Source: Rubrobacter taiwanensis (GTDB lineage Bacteria > Actinomycetota > Rubrobacteria > Rubrobacterales > Rubrobacteraceae). Taken from it: a DNA stretch of 64,000 bases. Numbering within the stretch: the stretch's first letter is position 1; the number at the start of each line of letters is the position of its first letter. Position numbers and translations under genes: made by a program. The notes below the pieces were generated by a model. That model was not told the DNA's origin. It did not search any database and saw only the letters and a program-made list of their open reading frames with translations. Below, piece by piece: positions 53,161 through 61,750 of the stretch. The DNA lies in contig NZ_SKBU01000001.1 in NCBI RefSeq assembly GCF_004337705.1, positions 62,001-126,000 on the forward strand, in the 5' to 3' direction.

Positions 53161-53921
53161 TCCACCTGAAGGAGACCGAGGCGCCTCCGGGCGCCTTCCC
53201 GCTGGAGGTTAGGGGGCTCACCGCCGCCTACCGGGAGAAGCCCGTCCTCTGGGATGTGAGCTTCACCATCCCGGAGGGACAGCTCGTCGGGGTAGTGGGG
53301 CCCAACGGCGCGGGCAAGACCACGCTGCTGAAGGTCGTGATGGGCGTGATGCGTCCGGCCGCCGGCCGGGCGCTCGTCTTCGGGCGGCCCTTCGAGAAGG
53401 CCCGCCGGTGGGTCGGATACGTGCCGCAGCGCGGGAGCGTGGACTGGGACTTCCCGACCGACGCGCTCGACGTGGTCATGATGGGGCTCTACGGGCGGCT
53501 CGGCTGGCTCCGCCGCCCCGGGCGGCGCGAGCGGGAGATTGCGCTGCAGTGTTTGGAGAAGGTGGGCATGAGCGAGTTCGCCCGCCGGCAGATCTCGCAG
53601 CTCTCCGGCGGCCAGCAGCAGCGGGTCTTCCTGGCCCGGGCGCTGGCGCAGGACGCCCGGCTCTACCTCATGGACGAGCCCTTCGCCGGCGTGGACTACA
53701 GGACCGAGCGGGCCATCGTGGCGCTTTTGCGGGAGCTCAAAGAGCGGGGCCGGACGGTGGTCTGTGTCCACCACGACCTCTCCACCGTGACCGAGTACTT
53801 CGACCGGGTCGTGCTTCTGAACGGCCGGCTCATCGCCGAGGGACCGGTTCAGGAGGTCTTCACACGCGAGAACGTGGAGGCCGCCTATGGGGGGAGCGTG
53901 GCTTTCGCGGGAGGCGGGTAG
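53157..53921 (+). CDS. Mn/Zn ABC transporter ATP-binding protein
   Basis: A 254-aa ATPase: VVGPNGAGKTTLLKVVMGV (Walker A), YVPQRGSVDWDFPTDALDVVMMG (Q-loop region typical of the MntB/ZnuC/TroB group), QLSGGQQQRVFLARALAQ (signature), LYLMDEPFAGVD (Walker B) and VCVHHDLSTV (H-loop). GTG start overlaps the binding-protein stop by 4 bp. Confidence 0.94.
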   Translation: MIHLKETEAPPGAFPLEVRGLTAAYREKPVLWDVSFTIPEGQLVGVVGPNGAGKTTLLKVVMGVMRPAAGRALVFGRPFEKARRWVGYVPQRGSVDWDFPTDALDVVMMGLYGRLGWLRRPGRREREIALQCLEKVGMSEFARRQISQLSGGQQQRVFLARALAQDARLYLMDEPFAGVDYRTERAIVALLRELKERGRTVVCVHHDLSTVTEYFDRVVLLNGRLIAEGPVQEVFTRENVEAAYGGSVAFAGGG

Positions 53922-54817
53922 TGCCGGAGATCCTGCACGAGCTCGTCTTCGACTACACCATCCGTAACGTCGCTCTGGGCTCGGCGATTCTGGGCGTGGC
54001 GGGCGGGGTGCTGGGCTGCTTCGCCGTGCTGCGCCGGCAGAGCCTGATGGGCGATGCGCTGGCGCACGCCACCCTGCCCGGGGTGTGCGTGGCTTTCATG
54101 CTTTCAGGATCGAGGGCCTCCGTCTGGCTGCTTCTGGGGGCTGCGGTCTCGGCCTGGATCGGGGCGCTGGTCATACTCGCCATCGTGCGCGGCACCCGGA
54201 TAAAGCAGGACGCGGCCCTCGGGATAGTCCTCTCCGTCTTCTTCGGGGCCGGGGTCGTGCTGCTGACCGCGATCGCGCGCAGCGGGGCTGCCGGGCAGAG
54301 CGGTCTGGACCGGTTCCTCTTCGGGCAGGCTGCGAGCCTCATCTGGCCCGATGTGGTCACGATGGGGGCTCTGGCGGGGGCGGCTCTGCTGGCCGTGGCG
54401 GTCCTCTTCAAGGAGTTCAAGCTGCTCGCCTTCGATCCCGCGTTCGCGGCCAGCCTCGGCTACCCGGTGCGGGTGCTGGATGTGCTGCTCACCTCGCTCA
54501 TCGTGGTGGCCGTGATCGTGGGCATCCAGGCCGTCGGGGTCGTGCTGGTCGTCGCCCTGCTCATCATCCCAGCCGCCTCCGCCCGGCAGTGGACCGACCG
54601 GCTCTCCGTAATGGTCCTGATCTCCGCGCTCTTCGGCGCGGCGAGCGGCGTGGCGGGCGCACTCATCAGCGCCTCGGGCGCGAACCTGCCCACCGGCCCG
54701 CTCATCGTGCTCGTCGCGACCGGCATCTTCCTCCTCTCGCTGGTCACGGGGAGGCGGCGCGGTCTTCTCTGGAGCTTCCTGCGCGATCGGCGGGCTGCAC
54801 CGGAGGGGTTGCGGTGA
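53921..54817 (+). CDS. Mn/Zn ABC transporter permease 1
   Basis: A 298-aa ABC-3 family permease with about eight spans: LGCFAVLRRQSLMGDALAHATLPGVCVAFML at the N-terminus and LLTSLIVVAVIVGIQAVGVVLVVALLIIPAASA near the C-terminus are family signatures. GTG at 53921 shares its first base with the ATPase stop. It overlaps the second permease gene by 4 bp. Confidence 0.92.
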   Translation: MPEILHELVFDYTIRNVALGSAILGVAGGVLGCFAVLRRQSLMGDALAHATLPGVCVAFMLSGSRASVWLLLGAAVSAWIGALVILAIVRGTRIKQDAALGIVLSVFFGAGVVLLTAIARSGAAGQSGLDRFLFGQAASLIWPDVVTMGALAGAALLAVAVLFKEFKLLAFDPAFAASLGYPVRVLDVLLTSLIVVAVIVGIQAVGVVLVVALLIIPAASARQWTDRLSVMVLISALFGAASGVAGALISASGANLPTGPLIVLVATGIFLLSLVTGRRRGLLWSFLRDRRAAPEGLR

Positions 54818-55932
54818 GCGCGGACCTCGTGATCATCGTGACCGGCATACTGGTCGCCGTGCCCTGCGCGCTGCTGGGGACGCTGCTGGTGCTGCGGCAG
54901 ATGGCGATGGTGGGGGACGCCATAAGCCACGCCGTGCTGCCCGGCATAGTCCTTGCGTTCTTCATCTCCGGGTCGTTGGGACCGCTCACCGCGCTGGCGG
55001 GGGCCGGGGTCTTCGGGGTGCTAACGGCCGTGCTCATACAGGCCCTGCGGGACACCGGACGGGTGAGGGAAGACTCCTCCATCGGGATCGTGTTCACGGC
55101 TCTGTTCGCGCTGGGGGTCTTCCTGATCTCCAAGTTCGCCTCCAGCGTGCATCTGGATCTGGAGCACGTTCTCTACGGCGAGATCGCCTACGCTCCCATA
55201 AACCCGCTCGTCGTCGGCGGCACCTACCTGGGGCCGCGCACCTTCTGGACGCTCGGGATAGTGACCGTGCTGGCCGCCGGACTTGTGCTCGCGCTGTATA
55301 AGGAGCTGAAGGTCTCCACCTTCGACCCGGCCCTCGCCACGGCCCTTGGGCTCTCCCCGGCGCTCGTTCACTACCTGCTCATGGGGGCGGTCTCGGTGAC
55401 CGTGGTCGGGGCCTTCGACGCCGTCGGCGCGATACTGGTCGTGGCGTTTCTCATCGTACCGCCCGCCGCGGCCTACCTCGTGACCGAGCGGCTCTCGCAC
55501 ATGATGCTCGTGGCCGTGCTGCTCGGGACGGTCTCGGCGGTCGCAGGCTACTATCTGGCGGCGGCGCTCGACGTCGCCATCGCCGGAGCGATGACCGTGG
55601 TGGCCGGAGGGCTCTTCGCGCTCGCCGCCCTCCTCTCACCCGCACACGGCTTGCTGGCCCACGCCGCGCGCCGCTACCGCAGCCGGCGCGCCTTCGCCCG
55701 GGAGCTGGTCCTGGCCCGTCTCGCCGCCCTGGGCGGCTCCGCTCCGGAAGAAGAGCTGGCCCGCGCGCTGGGCTGGGAGCGCCGGGAGCTCGCCCGGACG
55801 CTCCGGAGCGCCGCGCGCGGCGGGCTGGTGGAGACCGCCGGGGGCGAGGTCAGAGTTCGGCGCGCTCGAAGCGGCGCAGGGCGAGAAAGACGAAGAGGGC
55901 GCTCCACAGCGCGGTGGCCGGGATGGAGATGA
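54814..55932 (+). CDS. Mn/Zn ABC transporter permease 2 with C-terminal winged-helix-like extension
   Basis: A 372-aa protein. Residues 1-275 are an ABC-3 permease (VLRQMAMVGDAISHAVLPGIVLAFFISGS; GAFDAVGAILVVAFLIVPPAAAYL). Then comes a soluble tail: FARELVLARLAALGGSAPEEELARALGWERRELARTLRSAARGGLVETAGGEVRV has the helix-turn-helix-wing pattern of an MarR/DtxR-like domain, and the final 25 residues are Arg-rich. The last 83 bp lie antisense to the ABC-2 permease gene, so the Arg-rich end may be a read-through product of that overlap. The tail could sense or dock a regulator; this is inference. Confidence 0.88.
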   Translation: MSADLVIIVTGILVAVPCALLGTLLVLRQMAMVGDAISHAVLPGIVLAFFISGSLGPLTALAGAGVFGVLTAVLIQALRDTGRVREDSSIGIVFTALFALGVFLISKFASSVHLDLEHVLYGEIAYAPINPLVVGGTYLGPRTFWTLGIVTVLAAGLVLALYKELKVSTFDPALATALGLSPALVHYLLMGAVSVTVVGAFDAVGAILVVAFLIVPPAAAYLVTERLSHMMLVAVLLGTVSAVAGYYLAAALDVAIAGAMTVVAGGLFALAALLSPAHGLLAHAARRYRSRRAFARELVLARLAALGGSAPEEELARALGWERRELARTLRSAARGGLVETAGGEVRVRRARSGAGRERRRGRSTARWPGWR

Positions 55933-56680
55933 TGCCGTACGTGGGGATAAATCCGTCCACCACCAGATAGAAGCCGGACTGGAAGAAGAGCCAGGGGAAG
56001 GCTGCCGTCAGCCAGGGGGCGTAGTTGGCGATCATGAACCCGGCGACCATGAACCCGAAGACGCAACCGGCCAGCGGCCCCCGGCTCTCGAAGACGGTGC
56101 CGAGGAAGAGGGAGAGGGACAGATAGAAGAAGAGCCCCAGCGCGAGAATGCCGAAGCCCGCGAGGAAGCGCAGCGGCGGCTGGGGGAGCGTGGAGATGCC
56201 CGCGCACAGGACGTAGAAGACGATCGCCGGGAAGAGCAGCGTGACCGTCAGCAGCCACCGGTAGTGGACCACGAGCTTGGCCAGCACGAAGGCCCGGCGC
56301 GAGGCCGGCTTCGAGAGGATCCACGGCGCGGTGCCGAGCTGTTTTTCACCGATGATCGCCCCCTGCGTCTTTGCGACCACGGCGATGACCGAGGCCACCG
56401 AGCCGAGGACGAAGAACATGAGGGCTCCGGCACGGTTTATATCTGCCGGGGAGTACGTCGGCTCCATCTCGCCCCGGATGAAGGCCACGGCGGCGGAGAT
56501 GAGGGCGACTATGAGCATCCAGATCGCTCCGTGCGCGATGAGCGCCGGTCCCCGCTTCCACTCCAGGTTCTCCTTCTCGATGAGGTTCCGGAAGCCGTTC
56601 AGAGGCTCGTTCGCCGGCCTGAGAGCCGCGGAGTCCGCCGTCTCTCCCCGCAGGGTCTCTGCACGCTCGCTAGCTTCCAC
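55850..56680 (-). CDS. ABC-2 type exporter permease
   Basis: A 276-aa membrane protein with about six spans, cytoplasmic N-terminus of about 45 residues, and a GAIIGEKQLGTAPWILSKPASRRAFVLAKLV motif typical of the ABC-2/NosY-like permeases. GTG start at 56680 overlaps the 3' end of the ATPase gene by 11 bp. Together they form an exporter; substrate unknown, lipid or drug by family. Confidence 0.85.
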   Translation of the reverse strand: MEASERAETLRGETADSAALRPANEPLNGFRNLIEKENLEWKRGPALIAHGAIWMLIVALISAAVAFIRGEMEPTYSPADINRAGALMFFVLGSVASVIAVVAKTQGAIIGEKQLGTAPWILSKPASRRAFVLAKLVVHYRWLLTVTLLFPAIVFYVLCAGISTLPQPPLRFLAGFGILALGLFFYLSLSLFLGTVFESRGPLAGCVFGFMVAGFMIANYAPWLTAAFPWLFFQSGFYLVVDGFIPTYGIISIPATALWSALFVFLALRRFERAEL

Positions 56681-57692
56681 CGTCCCTCTCTATCAGGTTG
56701 AAGAAAGCGTCCTCCAGTCTCTGCCGCCTCTTGCCGAAGCTTAACACCCTGACGCCCCGGCCCGCGAGTATGAGCCGCAGCAGCTCCTCCTCGGCCGCTG
56801 CCTCGTCGGTCGTGCTTACCACCCAGCCGTGCTCGCCGCCCGGTCCCGGAGACTCCTCGAGCGCGGAGACCCACTCCCGGGAGCGGACCCGCTCCCGCGC
56901 CTCTCCGAGAGCCTTCTCGGAGACGCTCTTCAGGATCAGCTCGAAGACGGCGGTCCCGGCTCCTCCGGCCGTGAGGAGCTCTTCTATTGGGGCCTGGGCC
57001 AGGAGCCTGCCGTTCCGCAGCACGGCCACCGAATCCGAGACGCGCTGCACATCATCGAGGATGTGGGTGGAGTAGAAGATCGTGGTCCCCCGCTCGTCGC
57101 GCAGCCGCTCCATGATCTCGAGCACGTCCCGCCGGCCCATCGGGTCGAGAGAGGCGGCGGGCTCGTCGAGGATGAGGAGCTCGGGGTCGTTGATCTGGGC
57201 CTGCGCCAGCCCGAGCCGCTGCAGCTCTCCTCCGGAGAAACCCTTTATCTGGCGGTCTGCCCGGTCCGAGAGTCCGACGAGATCTAGCGACTCCCCAACG
57301 CGGCGCTCGATAGCCTCCTCCGGGCCGGAGTAGAAGAAACGGGCGGCGAACCGGAGCGTCTCGCGGGCCGTCATGTAGCCGTAATAGCGCGGGTCCTGTG
57401 CGAGGTAGCCGACCCTCCGGCGGATCTCGAAGCTCTCCCTGACGATGTCCTTCCCGAAGACCGACCCGGAGCCCGAGCTCGGGCGTGCCAGGCCCAGGAG
57501 CAGCTTCATGGTCGTGGTCTTGCCCGCTCCGTTCGGACCGAGGAAGCCGAAGATGGAGTTCCTGCGCACGCTGAGGTCGAGCTCCTTCAACGCCACCACC
57601 GGTCCGTAGGTCTTCGTGAGCCCCCTCGTCTCGATGACGAGGGGTTCCGGCCGGGAGTCGGAGGCCCGCCTGTGATCCCTTGAAGTCTTCAT
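56670..57692 (-). CDS. ABC-2 type exporter ATP-binding protein
   Basis: A 340-aa ATPase of the DrrA/CcmA type: FGFLGPNGAGKTTTMKLLLGL, GYLAQDPRYYGYMTARETL, GFSGGELQRLGLAQAQINDPELLILDEPAASLDPMGR and FYSTHILDDVQR. The C-terminal 110 residues form the usual exporter accessory domain. The ATG at 57692 is 12 bases after a perfect TATAAT on the minus strand (57710-57705), so the leader is very short. Confidence 0.92.
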   Translation of the reverse strand: MKTSRDHRRASDSRPEPLVIETRGLTKTYGPVVALKELDLSVRRNSIFGFLGPNGAGKTTTMKLLLGLARPSSGSGSVFGKDIVRESFEIRRRVGYLAQDPRYYGYMTARETLRFAARFFYSGPEEAIERRVGESLDLVGLSDRADRQIKGFSGGELQRLGLAQAQINDPELLILDEPAASLDPMGRRDVLEIMERLRDERGTTIFYSTHILDDVQRVSDSVAVLRNGRLLAQAPIEELLTAGGAGTAVFELILKSVSEKALGEARERVRSREWVSALEESPGPGGEHGWVVSTTDEAAAEEELLRLILAGRGVRVLSFGKRRQRLEDAFFNLIERDGGS

Positions 57693-57790
57693 GCTCCGGG
57701 CGAGATTATATAAGCGGTCGGGGCGACCGGGGCGTAAACCCGTTCCCAAAACCCGTCCGGAGCGGCTAGAATGAACGCCCGCCGGTCGTA

Positions 57791-58339
57791 ATGAGGACAG
57801 AAGACAGAGGTGGCTTGAAGGGCGTAGCTCGTACCGTCCGGGACGTCGATCGCCGGTTATTCAATCTGCTGTTCCGCGTAAAGTGGACCCCGCTCACGCC
57901 CGTCATGAAGTGGGCGACGCGGCTGGGGACGGCCGGGTTCGTCTGGGGTGTTACGGCGGGGGTGGCCTTCCTCTTCTCCGGGCCGCGGCTCGTTAACCTG
58001 CTGGTGCCCTGGTTCGCCATAGCGCTCTCCTGGCTCATCGCCGAGGGGTCGAAGTACCTCTTCAACCGGGCACGCCCCTTCCTCAAGAACACCGAGATAG
58101 AGCCCCTCATCCGCACGCCCAGCTCCAGCTCGTTCCCCTCCGGGCACTCGGCCACCGCCGCCGCGGGGGCCATCACGCTCTCGATCCTCTATCCCCTCTG
58201 GGCGCCGCTCTTCCTGCCGGGCGGGCTTATCATAGCCTTCTCCCGCATCTACCTCGGCGTCCACTACCCGCTGGACGTGCTGGCCGGGGCGCTCATCGGG
58301 GCTGCGGTCGCTGCGGTCCTGCTCCTGATCTTTGCGTGA
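57791..58339 (+). CDS. PAP2 family membrane phosphatase
   Basis: A 182-aa, multi-span phosphatase with all three active-site motifs: KYLFNRARP (KxxxxxxRP), SSFPSGHSATA (PSGH) and SRIYLGVHYPLD (SRxxxxxHxxxD). It probably dephosphorylates a lipid phosphate such as undecaprenyl pyrophosphate or phosphatidic acid at the outer membrane face. A TAGAAT box lies 18 bases before the start. Stand-alone gene, divergent from the exporter. Confidence 0.92.
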   Translation: MRTEDRGGLKGVARTVRDVDRRLFNLLFRVKWTPLTPVMKWATRLGTAGFVWGVTAGVAFLFSGPRLVNLLVPWFAIALSWLIAEGSKYLFNRARPFLKNTEIEPLIRTPSSSSFPSGHSATAAAGAITLSILYPLWAPLFLPGGLIIAFSRIYLGVHYPLDVLAGALIGAAVAAVLLLIFA

Positions 58340-58342
58340 TGC

Positions 58343-58372
58343 TTGCCGGAGGCCGGGCCGGAACGATATAAA
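58343..58372 (+). promoter_or_regulatory. Promoter of the 58.4-kb hypothetical gene
   Basis: TTGCCG (58343-58348) and TATAAA (58367-58372) are 18 bases apart. The start codon at 58385 leaves a leader of only about 6 nt; an AAGG ribosome-like site overlaps the expected start point. Confidence 0.5.
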
Positions 58373-58384
58373 ACTTAAGGTGCA

Positions 58385-58909
58385 ATGAGCGTAGCAGGCT
58401 ATTACACGCTGGGAGCGCTGGTCCGGGATCTCGGGTCTCTTAAGGCGCTTGAGGAGCGGCTGGAACCGGACGGCCCGGTAGTGCTCGTGCGCCGCCGGGA
58501 CCGGCGGGTGGTGGAGGCTACCCTGCCCGGAGCCCGGGTCGCGAAGGTCGAGGGCAGCCTCTCCCGCATGCAGTGGATCGAGTTCGGGAGCATGTACTTC
58601 GCCGCTTCGGCCGCTATCTTCCTGATCGGTGCGATCCACCCGATGACCGGAATAGTGGTGCAGGCGCTCCTCACCGTCGGCTGCCTCACCGGGCTCTTCC
58701 TCTACCACCGCAGACCCCGGCTGCGGCAGAAGCTCACTGCCATGGCACTGCCGGACGGGATCATCGACGAGTGGGAGGCGCGCTTCGGGACCTCCTTCGC
58801 CGTGGCCCTGGTCACCGTGCCCGGAGAGAGATTCGAGGACGCCCAGGAGGCCTTTCTCGAAGACGGCCTCGAAGAGCCGTTCGCCATGAACCGGCGGCTG
58901 GTCCTGTAG
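58385..58909 (+). CDS. Hypothetical two-span membrane protein
   Basis: A 174-aa protein: a cytosolic N-terminal domain of about 60 residues (LGALVRDLGSLKALEERLEPDGPVVLVRRRDRRVVEATLPG), two membrane spans (about 72-88 and 92-107) joined by a very short loop, and a cytosolic C-terminal domain (AMALPDGIIDEWEARFGTSFAVALVTVPGERFEDAQEAFLEDG). The C-terminal part looks like a ferredoxin-like or general stress membrane fold. No family is named with confidence. Confidence 0.7.
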   Translation: MSVAGYYTLGALVRDLGSLKALEERLEPDGPVVLVRRRDRRVVEATLPGARVAKVEGSLSRMQWIEFGSMYFAASAAIFLIGAIHPMTGIVVQALLTVGCLTGLFLYHRRPRLRQKLTAMALPDGIIDEWEARFGTSFAVALVTVPGERFEDAQEAFLEDGLEEPFAMNRRLVL

Positions 58910-58952
58910 CCGGACCGCTCCGGGGACCGGGATGCTGCGCTCCTTACCTCGC

Positions 58953-59453
58953 CTAATCCCTGAATATCCGGCCGTCCCGGATCCTGATCGGCAGCCGTGG
59001 CAGCGGTTCCCGGGCGGGACCGGAGACTGCCTCGCCGCTTGCGGCGTCGAAAACGGAGTTGTGACAGGGACAGACGAGATACCGGCCGCGCCGGAGATCT
59101 TCTGAGACGGTACACCCTTGGTGCGTGCACTCTGCGGAGTAGGCCGCCAGCTCTCCTCGTTGCGTCCGCGCCAGCACGTAGGGTTCTCCCGTCTCAGCGT
59201 CGGTGAAGATGAGGGCGGAGCCCGGTGCGATCTCGTCTTCGCGGGCGATGGCCTCTCCGCTCCCTACTATCGGTTCCCCGCTGCCTCCTCCGCAGGCCGT
59301 CAGCGCCGGCGCGGCGGCCGCACCCAGCCCCAGGGCCGCTCCGAGCCGCACGAACTTTGCGCGGGAGATCTTCCCACCCGGAGTGCTACCCCTTCCCTTT
59401 ATCGTTTTTGTCTCGTGTCCCCTCCGCTCGCCGGTCCCTCCGGTGCCGCTCAT
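58953..59453 (-). CDS. Rieske [2Fe-2S] lipoprotein
   Basis: A 166-aa protein. An N-terminal signal with SRAKFVRLGAALGLGAAAAPALTACGG gives a lipobox Cys near residue 54; the twin-Arg pair is only partly present. The Rieske domain has both cluster motifs, CTHQGC and CPCHNSVFD (two Cys and two His), and ends with PLPRLPIRI. It is an electron carrier outside the membrane; no cytochrome b gene is beside it, so the partner is unknown. Confidence 0.92.
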   Translation of the reverse strand: MSGTGGTGERRGHETKTIKGRGSTPGGKISRAKFVRLGAALGLGAAAAPALTACGGGSGEPIVGSGEAIAREDEIAPGSALIFTDAETGEPYVLARTQRGELAAYSAECTHQGCTVSEDLRRGRYLVCPCHNSVFDAASGEAVSGPAREPLPRLPIRIRDGRIFRD

Positions 59454-59606
59454 TGCCGGATACCTCCTCTGTTCGCTCGCCTCTTGCAGGAATGGACCCT
59501 ACGGCTGAACCGGTCGCAGAGGCATCGGCCGGAAGGCGGATTCGGGTGGTTCATCCGGGTTCATTCGCGGCTGAGAGTGGTGATTCACGCCGCCAGGGGA
59601 GGCCGG

Positions 59607-60332
59607 CTATGGGATGAGATTCAGCGCCCGGGCCCGCGCCAGGGCTTCGGCCCGGTTCTTCGCTCCCAGCTTGCGGTAGATGTTGCCCGTGTGGCTCTTG
59701 ACCGTGCCGAGGGAGATGAAGAGCTCGCGGGCGACCTCGGAGTTGGTCCGGCCTAAGGCAAGGAGGTTCAGCACCTCCAGCTCCCGCTCGCTCAGCGGCT
59801 CGTCCAGTGCCTGGGGAGGCCGCCCGGCTTGCGGCGGCTCGTGGCGATCCCGCCCGCGCAGGGAGTAGACCACACCGCCTTCTTCCGCCCGCGGCTTCAG
59901 GTGGCCCTTGCCCGCCAGGTCTCCGAGCATCTTCTGGGCCTCGTCCACGGTTAGCGAGGTCTTCATGGCGGCCGCGGCGGGCGTTATCTCACCCAGCTCG
60001 GCCAGGGCTTCCAGCAGCTCGCGCTCCTTGAGCTTCCTGTCGTCCGGGCCCTTGCGGAGGCGTTCGGTGCGGTCGAGCAGGACCAGCACTAACGGGCCGG
60101 CCATCCCCAGCACCGGCACAACCCACCAGAAGCTCGTGAGGGGAGCCAGGAGGATGCAGACCGCGCCCAGCGCCAGCAGGTACAGTGTGGCCTGCCAGCC
60201 GAACCACGGGACAGCCTCCCGTTCGCGAGTCCGGGCTTCGGTGCTCCGGGACGGGACTCGGTCTTCGCTCTCGCTTGTGCCGCGATCTGACCCCACACTC
60301 TCCTCCGCGTGTCCGGCAACCAATTGTTTCAT
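59607..60332 (-). CDS. Membrane-tethered LuxR family regulator with two HTH domains
   Basis: A 241-aa protein. An N-terminal polar stretch is followed by two membrane spans (about 46-62 and 66-86), a second helix-turn-helix region (ELLEALAELGEITPAAAAMKTSLTVDEAQKMLGDLAGKGHLKPRAEEGGVVYSL) and a C-terminal LuxR-type HTH (LSERELEVLNLLALGRTNSEVARELFISLGTVKSHTGNIYRKLGAKNRAEAL). It lies divergent from the GH13-glgE-treS locus and could control it. Membrane anchoring suggests it senses an envelope or osmotic signal. Confidence 0.85.
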   Translation of the reverse strand: MKQLVAGHAEESVGSDRGTSESEDRVPSRSTEARTREREAVPWFGWQATLYLLALGAVCILLAPLTSFWWVVPVLGMAGPLVLVLLDRTERLRKGPDDRKLKERELLEALAELGEITPAAAAMKTSLTVDEAQKMLGDLAGKGHLKPRAEEGGVVYSLRGRDRHEPPQAGRPPQALDEPLSERELEVLNLLALGRTNSEVARELFISLGTVKSHTGNIYRKLGAKNRAEALARARALNLIP

Positions 60333-60452
60333 AGGCGGGTTCGTACATCCACCGGTTCCATTCTTCAGTTGGTCGCCTCCGGTTGGGGTTGGCCGGGGTT
60401 TTCCTGTACGATCTGCGGGAGTTCAGAACACGAGCTTCCTGGAGAAGATCGC

Positions 60453-61727
60453 ATGAGCCCCGGAGCGCGCATCTACAACCTGTTCCCCCTGCTGGTGGGG
60501 AGCGTCGAGGACTGGAAAGAGCACCTGCCGCGCGTGGCGGCGATGGAGTTCGACTGGGTCTTTCTCAACCCGTTCCACTACCCAGGCTTCTCCGGCAGCC
60601 TCTACGCCGTGAAGGACTACTACCGCCTGCACCCGATGTTCCAGGGAGCGTCGCAGGCTCCCGCGGACGAGCTGCTGCGGGATTTCCTGGATCGGGCCGA
60701 AGAGCACGGCCTGCGGGTGATGATGGACCTGGTCATAAACCACACGGCGAAGGACTCGGTGCTGGTCGAGGAGCATCCGGAGTGGTTCGCGCGGGAGGAG
60801 GACGGCTCCATCCGCTCGCCGCGGGCCGTGGACCCGGACGATCCCTCCAACGTCACCGTTTGGGGGGATCTCGCGGAGATAGACTACGACAACCCGGAGG
60901 TGCGGGAGGAGGTCGTGGGCTACTGGTGTGAGCTGGTGCGCCACTATGCGGCTTTGGGCTTCCACGGCTTCCGCTGCGACGCGGCCTACCAGGTCCCGGC
61001 GGAGGTGTGGGCCGCGGTCATCTCCGCGGCCCGGGAGGTCGACCCCGGCGCACGGTTCTTCGCCGAGACTTTAGGCTGCACGCTGGAGCAGGTAGCGGCG
61101 CTGAGCGCGGCCGGCTTCGACTACCTCTTCAACAGCTCGAAGTGGTGGGACTTCCGGGAGGGCTGGCTGCTGGAGCAGTACGAGAGCTTCCGGAGAATAG
61201 CCCCCTCGGTCTCCTTCCCCGAGTCTCACGACACCGAACGCGTGGGGGCCGAGGCGAACGAGACGGTGGCCCGGTTGCGCTACCTCTTCGCGGCGTTCTT
61301 CTCCACGGGGGTGATGATGCCGGTGGGCTATGAGTTCGGGTTTTGCCGGCGGCTCGACGTGGTGCGCACCCGGCCGGAGGACTGGGAAGAGCCCCAGTAC
61401 GACATCTCGGACTTCATCCGGGAGACGAACCGGATGAAGTCCGAGTGCGCGCTGCTGAACCAGGAGGGGCCGCAGGAGATGATCTCCGGCCGGGACTCGC
61501 CGGTTACGGTCCTCCTCCGGCGTTCGGAGAGCGGCGGCGGGGTGGCCGTGGGGCTCGTGAACCACGACCCCTGGAGCGCCCACTCCTTCCCGGCGGTCCG
61601 GATCGTGCAGGCGGCCGGGACCTACGGGCTCTCCGAGATCACGCCCTACTCGGAGCACTCCCCGCTGCGCGGCGACGTGCATTTGAATCCGCAGGAGATG
61701 CGGGTATTCTACGCGGAAGGCGGCTAG
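60453..61727 (+). CDS. GH13 family glycosidase/glycosyltransferase
   Basis: A 424-aa alpha-amylase-superfamily enzyme with all four conserved regions: DLVINHTAKDS, GFHGFRCDAAYQVP (nucleophile Asp), FFAETLGCT (acid/base Glu) and SFPESHDTERV (transition-state Asp). It starts ARIYNLFPLLVGSVEDWKEHLPRVAAMEFDWVFLNPFHYPGFSGSLYAVKDYY and resembles a short GlgE-like enzyme without the N-terminal GlgE domains. ATG at 60453 with GGAG upstream. It precedes glgE by 23 bp, so it probably acts on the same alpha-1,4-glucan or maltose phosphate pool; exact activity is open. Confidence 0.85.
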   Translation: MSPGARIYNLFPLLVGSVEDWKEHLPRVAAMEFDWVFLNPFHYPGFSGSLYAVKDYYRLHPMFQGASQAPADELLRDFLDRAEEHGLRVMMDLVINHTAKDSVLVEEHPEWFAREEDGSIRSPRAVDPDDPSNVTVWGDLAEIDYDNPEVREEVVGYWCELVRHYAALGFHGFRCDAAYQVPAEVWAAVISAAREVDPGARFFAETLGCTLEQVAALSAAGFDYLFNSSKWWDFREGWLLEQYESFRRIAPSVSFPESHDTERVGAEANETVARLRYLFAAFFSTGVMMPVGYEFGFCRRLDVVRTRPEDWEEPQYDISDFIRETNRMKSECALLNQEGPQEMISGRDSPVTVLLRRSESGGGVAVGLVNHDPWSAHSFPAVRIVQAAGTYGLSEITPYSEHSPLRGDVHLNPQEMRVFYAEGG

Positions 61728-61750
61728 AGCGTACGGTGAGGTGTTGAGGT

